Of a DNA stretch of 64,000 nucleotides, positions 10,701 through 22,250 are shown one piece after another (the stretch's first letter is position 1; the number at the start of each line of letters is the position of its first letter). The notes beneath the pieces are model-generated. The model saw only the letters and a list, made by a program, of their open reading frames with translations, did not search any database and was not told the DNA's origin. The position numbers and the translations under genes are program-made. This DNA is from Purshia tridentata (taxonomy: Eukaryota; Streptophyta; Magnoliopsida; Rosales; Rosaceae): positions 1-64,000 of the forward strand of contig QANT01002862.1 of assembly GCA_003254885.1 (NCBI GenBank), read 5' to 3'.

Positions 10701-13700
10701 AGCCACTGGTAATGCTAATGCTTTAGCTGGTTGGATGACCAACGCCTCAACCTCGTCTTCAGTGCAAGCAGCTGTTGTTACAGCATCATCCATCCCAGTT
10801 CCACATAACCAACGTAAGAACTTGAGTTGCATTTGTTTAAAGTTATTTTGCTTTTCTTATTTTGTTTGGAAAAAATAGAACTAGAAGGAAAAGGGTTAGA
10901 GAGGTGTGATGTTGATTTTGTCCACATTTTTATTTCACTTTCATATTGAGCATATTATTGAGAAATTTTTAAATTTCAGTTCCGTAGCTGAGTAGGTTAA
11001 TGTTACATTGTCTTGGCAGGTTCTTGTAGCATGCAATTGATTACATGATCAAAAGGATTTAATTTTTTACTTATGAGTTATGAACTCCCCTTTTTGCTTA
11101 TTTAGTCAGTTCCTAGTACATGTATGTTGTAACAATCTATTTTTGCATTTAAGCAGTTGCAATCATGAAACGTCCAAGAACACCTCCAGCAACTCCAGGG
11201 ATGGTTGATTATCAGAGTACTGATCATGACCAACTTATGAAACGACTGCGACCTGCTCAATCTATTGAGGAGGTAATCTAGACAATATTCTGTTACTTAT
11301 CTGCAAGTTTGAAATATTTGATGTTGCCGTTCATTATGCACTTACTACTGATGTTGGTATTCTTATCACTGCTTTACTTATAGGTTACGTATTCAACGTC
11401 CAGACAGCAAGCTTCTTGGTCACTAGATGACCTGCCCAGAACAGTGGCTTTTACCTTGCATCAAGGATCTACTGTAACAAGCATGGATTTTCATCCTTCT
11501 CACCACACATTGTTACTAGGTATGATTGATTGCCAACTTTTTGGCCTATAAATTTTCAGTAATATTATAACTAAGTTCCAATTTAATAGGTGCCTCCCAT
11601 TGTCCCCATTCTCTTCTCTGACTTTATTTTATGTCGAGCAGTTGGTTCTAGTAATGGTGAAATTACTCTCTGGGAACTTGGGTTGCGGGAGAGGTTGGTT
11701 TCAAAGCCATTCAAAATATGGGATATGACAGCATGTACATTGCAATTTCAGGTCAACTTTTAGTTGTTAAGATTTGGTTTGATATGAAATTCTTATGGTG
11801 CGTTAAAATAATGCCATGTTATGGGAGCACTGTTGGGTCTTTCCAGATTCTTATAGTATGATGTTCAAGGATTTGAAACGAAAATTGTCTTACAGTTCAG
11901 TTTTTATATAGGCCACAACTGTGAAAGAATCACCTATATCTGTCAGCCGTGTTACCTGGAGTCCAGATGGGAATTTTGTGGGTATGTACATTTCAAAGAT
12001 TGGAAGTATATCTTAAGTTTTTGTGCGTGTCTTATTGTCTTTCTTGCTCAGGGGTTGCATTTGCCAAACATTTGATTCACTTGTATGCTTATCAAGGATC
12101 TAATGATCTACGCCAACATTTGGAGGTGAGATTATATTACGATAATTTTTCAGAATGAACAGGAAGGCTAAGTTTGTAATTGCTCTCAACTTGCATCCCT
12201 TTTGTATTGCAGGTTGATGCCCATAATGGTGGTGTGAATGACTTAGCTTTTGCTCATCCAAATAAACAACCGTGTGTTGTGACCTGTGGAGATGATAGGC
12301 TTATAAAGGTAGAATTAGAATTCTCATCACAAGATTTAATTTACTTACAAAATTTCCACTTTATCTAAATGAAGTGAAACAGGTTTGGGATTTAAATGGA
12401 CGGAGACTATTTAACTTTGAAGGTCATGAGGCACCTGTCTATTCAATCTGTCCTCATCAGAAGGAGAACATTCAGGTATGTCCGGGAAAGGAGAAAACTT
12501 TTGTGTTATTGACCAATATTCTTGCTAGTGTTTGGGAGGGAAATGCGTTTATGTTAGTTTAACGTTATCCAATCTAAGATATATAATATCTCTCTTGATA
12601 AAATGTACAACTTTCCTCATTTTGCTAAATTTTGCTTATCTGAAGTAAATTCTAATTGCTCAGATTTATTGATTAAGGGGCTCATTTTAAAACTTCATTG
12701 AGTGGTTTACTTGACTGCCCTGCTACCTTGTCAGATACTTTATTCATCACCACGTGCTATTAAATGCTGTACTTTTGACTTTCCAGTTCATATTTTCAAC
12801 TGCTATTGATGGAAAAATAAAGGCCTGGCTGTATGACAATGTGGGTTCCAGAGTTGACTATGATGCTCCTGGCCAGTGGTGTACCACAATGCTTTACAGT
12901 GCAGATGGAAGTCGGTATGAAAATTCTAAAAAATGGATCCTTACAAATTTAAAATTTAATAAAAAGTTACTCTTTTTTTTCCTGTTGTTGCGTCACTGTT
13001 TTGGCAAACATATGAGTTGTTACGTCATAGTTGAATTGTCTTTTCAAATCTTATGTTATTATCATTTCCTATAGCCCTTCAGATTTTTACTATCATTTTC
13101 AGATTGTTCTCTTGTGGAACAAGTAAAGAAGGAGACTCTTTTCTAGTTGAATGGAATGAAAGTGAAGGGGCAATAAAGAGAACATACTCTGGCTTTAGAA
13201 AGAAATCAGCAGGGGTTGTGCAGTTCGACACAACACAGAATCATTTTTTGGCTGTGGGTGAAGATAGCCAGATAAAGTTTTGGGATATGGACAGTATCAA
13301 TGTTCTGACTAGCACAGATGCAGAGGGTGGACTTCCAGTGAGTATTTTGTTATAATTTCTAGCTTGTCTCTGAAACTTGAAACCCCCCTGGCTGTTGAAT
13401 TAGGGCCTGATATCATCATATTATATGTTCAGAGTCTTCCTCGCCTGAGATTCAACAGGGAAGGAAATCTTCTTGCTATCACAACAGCAGACAACGGATT
13501 CAAAATACTTGCAAATAATGTTGGAGTAAAAAAATTTAAAGTTATTGAATCCACCACATCTTTTGAGGGATTAAGATCTCCCATTGAATCCGCTGCTATC
13601 AAGGTTGCAATCATTTATTTAGTCTGCTTTGTGTTTTTATTCTCGATTTTTTCTTCATTACATCTTATGGACCATTTTATTTGTGTCTAAATAGGCATCT

Positions 13701-16334
13701 GGCTCGCCTTCTGTTGCAAATGTTAGTGCGGTCAATTGCAAAGTGGAAAGGAGCTCTCCTGTTAGGTCGACTCCAATTCTTGTATGTCAGGTTAATCATT
13801 GTAGAACTTTTTCTCTTCAAATGTTGTCTTTTAGACCTATCCAGAGTGCTAATAATCCTTTTTTTTTTATGGTCTGATACTATCATACTAATAGTGTAAT
13901 TGTTTGCCTGAGTAAAGTACATTATAGATGGGCAACCAAAATCCTCTAATTACTCAGTTCCAGGGATTTATCTTTCAATTTCAAACTCGTTAGAAACAAA
14001 TCACTTCTTGTTCCCACAAGAGGGGGAACCTTGCTTCTTTTTTCATGCAATGTTGAATATGATCATATGCAATTATGCATTAAGGGACCCCAAGTAGTCT
14101 GTAATGAAAATAGATATATAGATATCTATATATATGGGAAACACAAATTTCTATCAATCAAAAGGAAGTTTGAGTTACAAGATAAGATAGACAAGTACTT
14201 ATTTTCCCATGGACCCTAAGCTATTAGGGTTTTATTTTTCTTGTGAGTTTTTTATTGTTCTTGGGAGAAATAATGGAGCACTGCATCTTAGCTTTGCTGG
14301 CATAGCATTGATTTCATTATTTTGGCTCTCTCTTTCAAGAATGGAGTTGATTCCATGAGTAGAAGTTTCGAAAAACCGAGAACTGTAGAGGATGTAATTG
14401 ATAACTCCAGATCCTGGCAGTTGACTGAAATTAAGGATCCTGTACAGTGCCAGTTAGTTACCATGCCTGACACAACAGATACTTCCAGCAAGGTGTGTTA
14501 ATTATTTCATGCTTATCAGATTCTATTGTAACATTTTATCTACCATGAAATGCTTAAGCTGTGATATTTAAATGTAGGTTGTTCGACTCCTATATACAAA
14601 TTCTGGTGTTGGCATTTTGGCACTTGGGTCAAATGGTGTTCAGAAGCTGTGGAAGTGGATCCGTAATGAACAAAATCCAAGTGGAAAGGTAATAGCTAAC
14701 CAAGAGAAAGTTCAATCATTTGTCCCCCCACCCCCCAAATCCTGGTTTTGTGAATGCAACCTTCTGAAGTTGGTGGGTGTTTAAAGGCCACTGCCAGTGT
14801 TGTTCCACAGCATTGGCAACCAAACAGTGGTCTTCTTATGGCTAATGATGTCTCAGGTGTCAACCTTGAAGAAGCAGTTCCATGCATAGCGCTCTCAAAG
14901 AATGACTCTTATGTAATGTCAGCTTGCGGCGGCAAGGTCTCATTATTTAACATGATGACATTCAAGGTAAATTTGTACATGCATGTCTATCAAATTTTCT
15001 AAAAATTGGGATCCTTTTTGATGGTTGCCCATGAATTCCTTTTGAGTTTTAGGTAATGACAACATTCATGGCACCTCATCCTGCTTCCACCTTCCTAGCA
15101 TTCCATCCTCAGGATAATAACATCATAGCAATCGGAATGGAGGATTCTACCATCCACATTTACAATGTTAGAGTTGATGAGGTAATTAGATATAATTTTT
15201 TTCCCTTTCCTTTTCTGTTGTAGTAAGCTCATTTTCTTTCTTTCCTCAAATATTTGTATATCATATGTTGCATTGCTAATATTGACCTACATGATTTATC
15301 TGTTAATTTTAGGTAAAATCAAAATTGAAGGGTCACCAGAAGCATATAACGGGTTTAGCTTTCTCAACCAATCTCAATATACTTGTTTCATCCGGTGCTG
15401 ATGCTCAAGTAAGCATTTACTTGTTTAGCTTTCTCAGCTAATCTTTCTTTTAATCTACCCTGTCAAAAATAAATGAATTAGCTTCTTATTTGGGAATTTT
15501 GGTAACAGGCTCACTAACCCATTGGCATGCATGATGGTTTTGACTATCCTAATTTAATGTGTAAATTGAACTACAACCTGCAGCTTTGTGTGTGGAGCAT
15601 CGATACATGGGAGAAGAGGAAATTAGTTGCAATACATATACCTTCTGGAAAGGCACCTGTTGGTGACACTAGAGTGCAGTTCCATGCCGATCAAATCAGC
15701 TTGCTGGTGGTTCATGAGACGCAACTAGCGATATATGAGGCCTCGAAGATGGATCGCATCCGGCAGGTAGAAAGTTTACTTAGATGTTTGACATAAACAA
15801 TATCTGGTTACAGATTTGCTTACTGTAACTTTGTTCTTCCATTTCAGTGGCTTCCACAAGACGTACTTCCTGCAGCAATATCTTATGCAGCATACTCCTG
15901 CAACAGTCAACTAGTTTATGCCGCCTTTTGTGATGGTAACATTGGTGTGTTCGATGCTGATAGCCTACAACTGAGATGCCGTATTGCTCCGTCAGCATAC
16001 TTATCCCAAGCAGCCTTGAATGGGTAAGCGATCATAATCCTGTTTTATGAGCTTCGAAGATTATTTTATCATTGATCCAGTAATTTTTAACTAATCATGC
16101 GGTCAACTATATTGTAGAGGCCAAGCCGTGTACCCCCTTGTTGTTGCAGTACATCCACAAGAACCCAGCCAGTTTGCTGTTGGGTTGGCTGATGGTTCTG
16201 TTAAAGTTATTGAACCCACCAAATCAGAGGGGAAGTGGGGAGCGTCTCCGCCTATTGATAACGGAATACTTAATGGAAGAACAGTCTCATCATCTACTAC
16301 CAGCAACCACACCCCTGATCAAATACAAAGATGA
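7738..16334 (+). CDS. TPR4: TOPLESS-related transcriptional corepressor (TPR4 type)
   Basis: Nuclear corepressor of the Groucho/Tup1 class that binds EAR motifs of repressors such as Aux/IAA and JAZ-NINJA and recruits histone deacetylases. The spliced protein is 1132 aa, close to the family length of about 1130. It begins MSSLSRELVFLILQFLEEE: LisH about 4-36, CTLH about 34-92 and CRA-like helices to about 200, then a proline-rich linker with KRPRTPPATPG and two WD40 propellers to the C-terminus (SNHTPDQIQR). Asn176, changed in Arabidopsis tpl-1, is intact in RTLINQ. Wording such as DRQEKAKAVEIL and the ending place it with TPR4 rather than TPL/TPR1. Exons: 7738-7817, 8540-8719, 8844-8957, 9566-9724, 10390-10564, 10684-10813, 11157-11272, 11384-11519, 11642-11751, 11912-11981, 12052-12125, 12213-12308, 12383-12475, 12787-12914, 13103-13337, 13433-13603, 13695-13781, 14340-14492, 14578-14688, 14787-14966, 15053-15181, 15313-15408, 15584-15766, 15848-16023, 16118-16334. 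It looks intact. Confidence 0.96.
9331..9447 (+). mobile_element. tRNA-derived SINE in TPR4 intron 3
   Basis: The stretch carries an RNA polymerase III A box, TGGCCCAATTGG (9352-9363, fitting TRGYNNANNNGG), and a B box, GTTCAAATTC (9398-9407), about 35 bases apart, and ends in an A-rich tract (about 9434-9449). That layout fits a plant tRNA-derived SINE head with a short tail. It sits in sense orientation inside an intron and does not touch the splice sites. Flanking target-site repeats were not clear, so the exact ends are approximate. Confidence 0.6.
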
Positions 16335-17014
16335 GAATCTTTAAATTCATGGCAAAAGTCCTCACTCCTCAGCTGTAATTTACGAGTATAGAATTTTAGG
16401 TTCAGTACCCCATTTGTCCCTTATCAAAGGTAAGTTCGGACATAAGTAGATAGATACATGGGTTGTACATTTATTTTGTTGTTGTAACCAAGTAGTCAAC
16501 TGATAATTCAGTCCAAAAAAAGAGTAGTCAACTCATGATTGGATGTCTTTAGTATAATGTCCACTCACTGAAGGGATTTCTATGTATTGGTTGTTTCCAT
16601 AAAAATGCATGCATTCGATTCTGATTACCTGATATCGTACTACTTCGGGCAAACTTTACTTTGCCTCAAGTATAATAGGATTTTCATACTTCTAACTTCG
16701 TATTTCTGTTAAGTCTTTTTATCAAAATGACCATTAATTGCTGATATGGATACTGACGTGGCATCTACTGGACTTCTAAAAATTAGCCACGTAAATTAAT
16801 GATGGCTTAAATGTACCCGAATAGAAAAAATATATTTGTAAACGACACTTCGTTTTAAACATGGTTGGGACCCAAAACGCACCGCGCAACCTTCTATACC
16901 CTACGTCTCTATACCCATTCTGTTTTTTAGGGTTAGGGTTTATTTGTCCCTCTCTCTGCACCAAAACCCTGTGTTCTCTCCCCATTCGATTTCAATTTCT
17001 ATCTTCTTCCATTA
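16335..17014 (+). promoter_or_regulatory. TPR4 3' region and PRP38 promoter/leader
   Basis: This 680-bp spacer must hold both the TPR4 3' UTR and the PRP38 promoter. A telomere-like telo-box array TTAGGGTTAGGGTTT lies at 16927-16941, about 75 bases before the PRP38 start codon. Telo-boxes are common in promoters and leaders of plant housekeeping and translation genes. CT-rich bits (about 16949-16957) follow it. Confidence 0.6.
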
Positions 17015-19904
17015 ATGGCAAACCGTACGGACCCGTCGGCGAAGAGCATAAGGGGAACGAACCCACAGAATCTGGTAGAGAAGATCGTACGGTCGAAGAT
17101 ATACCAGAATACGTACTGGAAGGAGCAGTGCTTCGGGTTGACGGCCGAAACCCTAGTGGACAAGGCCATGGAGCTCGACCACATCGGTGGGACCTTTGGA
17201 GGTAACCGCAAGCCCACGCCCTTCATGTGCCTCGTCATGAAGATGCTTCAGATTCAGCCAGAGAAGGAAATTGTCATCGAGTTCATAAAAAACGACGACT
17301 ACAAGTGCGTTTCATTCTCTTATTAATTGATTTAATGCAATTTGTTTTGGTACTTGCTTAATTGACCGGCAATGAACTTGCTTTGGTAGCTGGGATAACT
17401 AGAGTTGAAAAAAAAGTAGGGAATTTAGAGTTTTGTGGATTTTTCTAAGAAACCATCATTCAAAAATTGTGTTTCAAACGATTATTTCTTTTATAGGCGA
17501 AGTTAATCTTTTTTTTACTTCTTTGATCTTGATCGAGTACAATATTAAATTAGATATTTTGGAGATTGTTATTGTTGTAGTGTTCTGTTTGAAGTAGCCA
17601 GCCATTTTTAATGCTGAATAAATTTTTATTTATACATTTCATATGGACTTGGAGCAAATCCTTTCAAATATGATTTTAACATTTATTATTTGGGTTTCAG
17701 ATATGTCCGGATACTTGGTGCATTTTATTTGCGTCTTACGGGCACTGATACTGATGTGTACCAGTACCTAGAGCCTTTGTACAATGACTATCGAAAGTTG
17801 AGGATGAAATTGGCCGATGGGAGTAAGCTATAAATGACCCATCTCTAAAATTGTCTTGATTACTTTTTCAGGACTACTCTGTTGTCTATACTACCATCCT
17901 TTACTATTGAATACTTTATGAGCATGCTAACTCAAGTATGTAATTGTATCAGATTTTTCCTTGACACACGTGGATGAGGTTATTGATGAACTTCTGACGA
18001 AGGATTACTCATGTGACATTGCCATGCCAAGAATTAAGAAAAGGTATTGTTCATTGGAATAATTTTTTTCCAAGTTCACTTTATCATGGTGATTTCTTGT
18101 GTTTCATTTTTTTTTTTTTTTTTTATAAGTAGTTGTATGTGCCCACTCATCTTNTTTTTTCTAGAAGTAGTTGTATGTGCCCACTCATCTTTACATTCTA
18201 AATGCATCCGAGCCTGTTGGTTTATTTGACCCCTCAATCCCTCATATCTATCTCCTGTTCTAGGTTTCTACAGGGATCCATTTTTTACTTCTGTGATTTT
18301 TAGGTTTGTGTATGTAATTCCCTTCTCTATATATATGCAGATGGACTCTCGAAGCAATTGGCTCATTGGAACCTAGGAAAAGTGCTTTGGAGGAGGATTT
18401 TGAGGAGGAGGAAGAGAAAGAGGAGAATGATCAGCTTGATGGATTAGATGAAGAAGTCCATGATAGAGATTATTACCGTGGGCGAAGCCCTGCAAGGGAA
18501 AGAGACAGGGATAGAAGACGTGACAGTCACAGATACAGGTTACTTTCCTTGTTTGTGGTTTATGATTTGTAACTAAACTCAATGTTTCTTCTCTTTTTTG
18601 GGTTAGTACCAAATTTATTTAAAACAAGGGTTTGCCATAGTACACAAGAAGTATAGAATGAGGCATAAGAAAATTCTTCAAAAAGAAAAGAAAGCAAAAA
18701 GTATAAACTGTTTTTTTTTCTTTTCTCCCTTTTGACTTGCTTTGGGATTAGTGGAAGCTGATGGTCTAACCATATAAATTCAAACTACTACATTCATATG
18801 TCTTTGTAGTTTCTGCCATGGCATTTTAAGCCATAGGTGTCATATAATGTCTTCCTATAGTGATACCCATGATCCTGCCAGGTTTCTCTGCACTGACAGT
18901 GTGCAGTGAGAAGTATGATGGATCATACAGTTTTACTGTATTGTAAATGTGGTTTCTTGGTCAGTTGTGTCTCTTTCATTTGGAATTTTAATATGTTTTA
19001 CTGTATGTTTTCCACCATGAGCAGGGTTTTATTGGACCATTTCGTTTTTACTGAGCTTGTAAACTAGTTTTTTCACGTCTTGAGTGGAAAAAACTTCTCT
19101 TAGCGTTTGATACGTTAGTACATATCTTTTACTTCCTATCAAGTAAGGTTTTGATTGGTTTTGATCCAGGTGTATTTTTCAGAATCACTAGTTTTTTTTT
19201 TTTTTTTTATATAACAGAATCACAGGTTTTTTTGGAAGTATGAAACGTGGTTAATTGAAACCACTGGTTCAGTTTCTGTGGCTCCTGTGCTCATTTCATT
19301 TTATTGCTGCCCTTTCATTTGTAAATGTTGAATATAGTTCCTGTTCCGTGTTAATTGTTAAAGAAAGGCAAATGGTCATTTATGGGCTGACATTTCATTG
19401 CTGTGTCTTTATTCCTTCTCCCCCCATTTTTGCAGGGATCGAGATTATGACAGAGACTATGATAGGGATAGAGACTATGACAGGGAGCGTGGACGTGGGC
19501 GAGAAAGAGACAGGAATAGAGACCGTGATAGGGACCGGGATCGTTATCGATTGAGAGATGAAAAGGATTATGGTCATGATAGGGATCGGGAAAGGGAGTG
19601 GGATGGTAGGGAGCGGGAGAGGCGAGATAGGGATCGTGGTAGGAGGAGGAGCCATTCAAGGAGCCGAAGTCGGAGTAGGGATCACAAGGACCGTGAGGGT
19701 GGGGATCATCGCAAGAGACATGCCCGCAGCAGTATTAGTCCCAGGAGACGGGATGGAATTGATGATCATGGCACTCGTGAGGAGCCAAAGAAGAAGAAAG
19801 AAAAGAAGGAGAAGAAGGATGATGGAACAGACCATCCAGATCCAGAGATTGCTGCAGCCAACAGGCTCCGTGCATCTTTGGGAATGAAACCCCTGAAGAT
19901 GTGA
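17015..19904 (+). CDS. PRP38: Pre-mRNA-splicing factor PRP38 with RS/RD/RE-rich tail
   Basis: Spliceosomal U4/U6.U5 tri-snRNP/B-complex protein needed for activation of the spliceosome. The 389-aa product has the PRP38 domain at about 10-180 ([75 protein letters not shown]), then an acidic stretch of EEEEKEE type, and a long RD/RE/RS dipeptide region ending in a [10 protein letters not shown] stretch and [12 protein letters not shown]. Exons: 17015-17304, 17701-17822, 17953-18043, 18341-18538, 19436-19904. The start is the first ATG after the telo-box leader and gives the conserved N-terminus. Intron 3 contains an N flanked by a direct repeat (see findings), which does not touch coding sequence. 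Confidence 0.95.
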
Positions 19905-20513
19905 TAGTGCGATGTTAATATGAATGTACTTGAACCGTCTTTGGATTTGTGGACCAATTTTAACTAGTTCTTTCAGTACCTCATGTACATCCATTAAGTG
20001 GCACTGGCAAGCGCCATGTAGAGATAAATTCGATTCTACGTGCTATTTTGTGTTCTCAGTGTATGCTGTGTGGGTATCTTTCATGTGTTTACACTGTACA
20101 GTGGCCAGATTTAACTCTTATTTTTGGCAAATAGTTAAAATTAAATGCTCAGTGCTCAGACCGTCATTTTTTAGAATAAACTGCACCTTGTGGTTCTCTT
20201 TTATTTGATGGTTTTGTAGATTAAGCAAATTTCTTTTTAACGTTTCAAAACCTTGTAGATCCTACTTATACCCTTGCTGTATGAATAAGATAATTACAAC
20301 TGTGGAAAGAAGATACATATCTTTGAGGTCTTACCTACCATTACCATAAATGATAAGCAATGCACTTCACCTAAATTATGTGCTTGTCCACAAGAAAAAT
20401 GATAAACTTTTCCTACTAACAAGAACACAGGAAATAGAAAAAGAAAACAGAATCATAACAGCAACAAAATGGTCCTAATATCATGGCAGGATATCAGTTA
20501 ACAAAATGCCATT
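19905..20513. other. 3' regions of two convergent genes
   Basis: The spacer holds the PRP38 3' UTR on the plus strand and the 3' end of the small minus-strand gene. Its right part (about 20373-20513) is the parent of the decayed duplicate at about 22128-22250. I see no further gene. Confidence 0.6.
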
Positions 20514-21032
20514 TTAATCATAGCGAAGGGTACCAGATAAGCTCAGTGGCTTGCACTTGCCTCCCATTAGAATCCTCTTCTTGCACAATTCCTCACCATC
20601 TGTTTCTTCTTGGCCTTGCTTTGAATCTTCCTCAAACTCCCTACTTACCATCTTTCCTTGGGACCCTGACCCTGCCATTCTCAACTTTCGACAATTGCTT
20701 AGTACAAAATTTGATGGAACCCAACTCGAGTGCCCAGAACTTTCTTGCTCATCCGACTTCTCCACTAAAGCTTTCTTGTTGCCAAAGGCATTGGTGAAGA
20801 TCGAACCAACTCTCCTTGCCAAAAGTTTTCTGGGTTTATTCTTTGCCTTCTTCTTGTTCTTGCATTGCTTATCATCTTCATCAATGTTGTTGCAGCTATC
20901 GTTAACAAACCTCTTTTGCATGGTCTTAGCTAACAACTTGGGGACCTTGATCCTTATCTTTGCCTGAGGGATTCTGATGCTAACGAAGTATGATAGTGGT
21001 GGATGATGATCTTGTGGAACTCTATGGTCCAT
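20514..21032 (-). CDS. Small basic plant protein of unknown function with conserved C-terminal tail
   Basis: Single-exon gene for 172 aa. The N-terminus (SYFVSIRIPQAKIRIKVPKL) is followed by a lysine-rich middle (CKNKKKAKNKPRKL) and a C-terminal block KKRILMGGKCKPLSLSGTLR ending in YD. A short Trp/Lys-Lys-x-Ile-Leu-Met-Gly-x-x-Cys-x-Pro-Leu-x-x-Ser-Gly tail of this kind recurs in small uncharacterised plant proteins; I recall no assigned biochemical function. There is no signal peptide and no membrane segment. The basic middle could serve nuclear targeting or nucleic acid binding, which is inference only. It is convergent with PRP38. Confidence 0.75.
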   Translation of the reverse strand: MDHRVPQDHHPPLSYFVSIRIPQAKIRIKVPKLLAKTMQKRFVNDSCNNIDEDDKQCKNKKKAKNKPRKLLARRVGSIFTNAFGNKKALVEKSDEQESSGHSSWVPSNFVLSNCRKLRMAGSGSQGKMVSREFEEDSKQGQEETDGEELCKKRILMGGKCKPLSLSGTLRYD

Positions 21033-21682
21033 TGCAATATGAGCCCTCCCTACAAGCGTTTGTTTGGGAGTTTTGTTTCAGATTTTCTGTTTGTGCAAAC
21101 AAGTAGGCAGTGTTTTCTTTGTGACAAAAGATCAGTCCTTGGGCTCCGAGAAAATAGGTTGCTGAATCAAAAGAAAGTGGATTTGAGGAGAAGTGGGTAA
21201 TAGTTGGGAGACGTGGGACTTAATTAACTGAGAATAATAATTTTATCATCAAGAAGATAATGTAGTGTTTCATTTAATTCAAAATGGAAGTTAGGAAAAA
21301 GTGGGATAGGTTGAATAAAAATGAATTAGATAATGTTTCTAATTTTATGAAATTCTTATTATAATTGTTTTGAATTACCAAGGATATTCTTGAGATTTCT
21401 TACCTAATGGTTCACAAGGTGTGTTTCCTTAATTATAGCATAGATTTGGCCGCTATAAACCTCATTTATGTTTAAACAAGTATTGTTATTGTTTTGCTCA
21501 AAAAAAAAAAAATTCATTATCTGCTTTGAGTGGAATTTATCTCAAAGGCATAAAAGGGTAATTTTTGACTAAAATGACCTAAAGAAAATCACTCATACAG
21601 TCATACCAAAACTTTAAGGGTAATTTATTTCATTTTATAAGTCATTATTTTGCTTTAAGTATATTTATTAGTAGCACCTAAT

Positions 21683-21752
21683 AAACGAGTAACTCTATTC
21701 TGAATTAAACGAGTAACTCTATTCTGAACTAAACAAGTAACTTCATTCTCAT
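21683..21752. repeat. 24-bp tandem repeat, about three copies
   Basis: The unit reads AAACGAGTAACTCTATTCTG plus four bases. The first two copies are identical apart from the last bases and the third is slightly diverged. It lies in noncoding spacer. Confidence 0.8.
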
Positions 21753-21951
21753 TTTTCAATCTCACATAATATGAATAGTTGAAATCGAGATTGCAAATTG
21801 GTTACAATTTTAGACTCCTTTTGTATCATAGTCTAATAGATCTTGGATTCATATTAATTTGAAAATTTTGGAGCGATTCTTATTGTTAGTGTTGGAATCT
21901 GACCATGGTGGATTTGGTTACTGTGTATATACAAATAGAAGAGAGATGGTG

Positions 21952-22050
21952 ATGTCGGAAGAGATGGTGTTGCAAATTTTATCCCTGTTCCGATTCAAGT
22001 GCTTGTGTAGTTCCTGGTATGCTATGATCAACAATCATACCATATATTGA
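21952..22050 (+). pseudogene. F-box gene relic
   Basis: The plus strand encodes MSEEMVLQILSLFRFKCLCS followed by SWYAMINNHTIY and a stop. This closely resembles the start of plant F-box proteins (EEMVLEILSRLPVKSLLRFKC type, then SWYALINNP), except that about eight residues between ILS and RFKC are missing and no downstream FBA or kelch region follows. It is best read as the remnant of an F-box gene of the large SCF substrate-adaptor family. Confidence 0.65.
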
Positions 22051-22127
22051 TTTTATCATTGTTGTACCATATATGTACTTCATGTTCCTTCTTAAATGAA
22101 TCAAGCATTGAAAACATTAATAACATA

Positions 22128-22250
22128 ACAAAAATTATGTGCTTTCCACAAGAAATAGGATTAATGTTTCCTGCTACAAAGAACACAATGAATTTAAAAA
22201 TAGAATCATGAGAAGAACAAAATGTCATTTTTATTGTAGTGAAGGTTACC
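22128..22250 (-). pseudogene. Decayed duplicate of the small gene's 3' end
   Basis: The stretch aligns with about 20373-20535. Shared pieces include AAATTATGTGCTT, CCACAAGAAA, AGAACACA, AGAATCAT, AACAAAATG and TTTTA(A)T-ATAG-GAAGGnTACC. This covers the last codons and 3' flank of the small minus-strand gene. About 50 bases present in the parent are absent and the rest of the coding region is not found, so only the tail survives. A wider but weaker similarity of the flanks suggests an older duplication of the locus. Confidence 0.6.

Noticed and set aside
19351-19659. Open frames on the minus strand across the PRP38 last exon, rich in His/Pro/Tyr
   Set aside because: They are mirror images of the RD/RE repeat coding sequence; the plus-strand PRP38 reading is conserved and complete.
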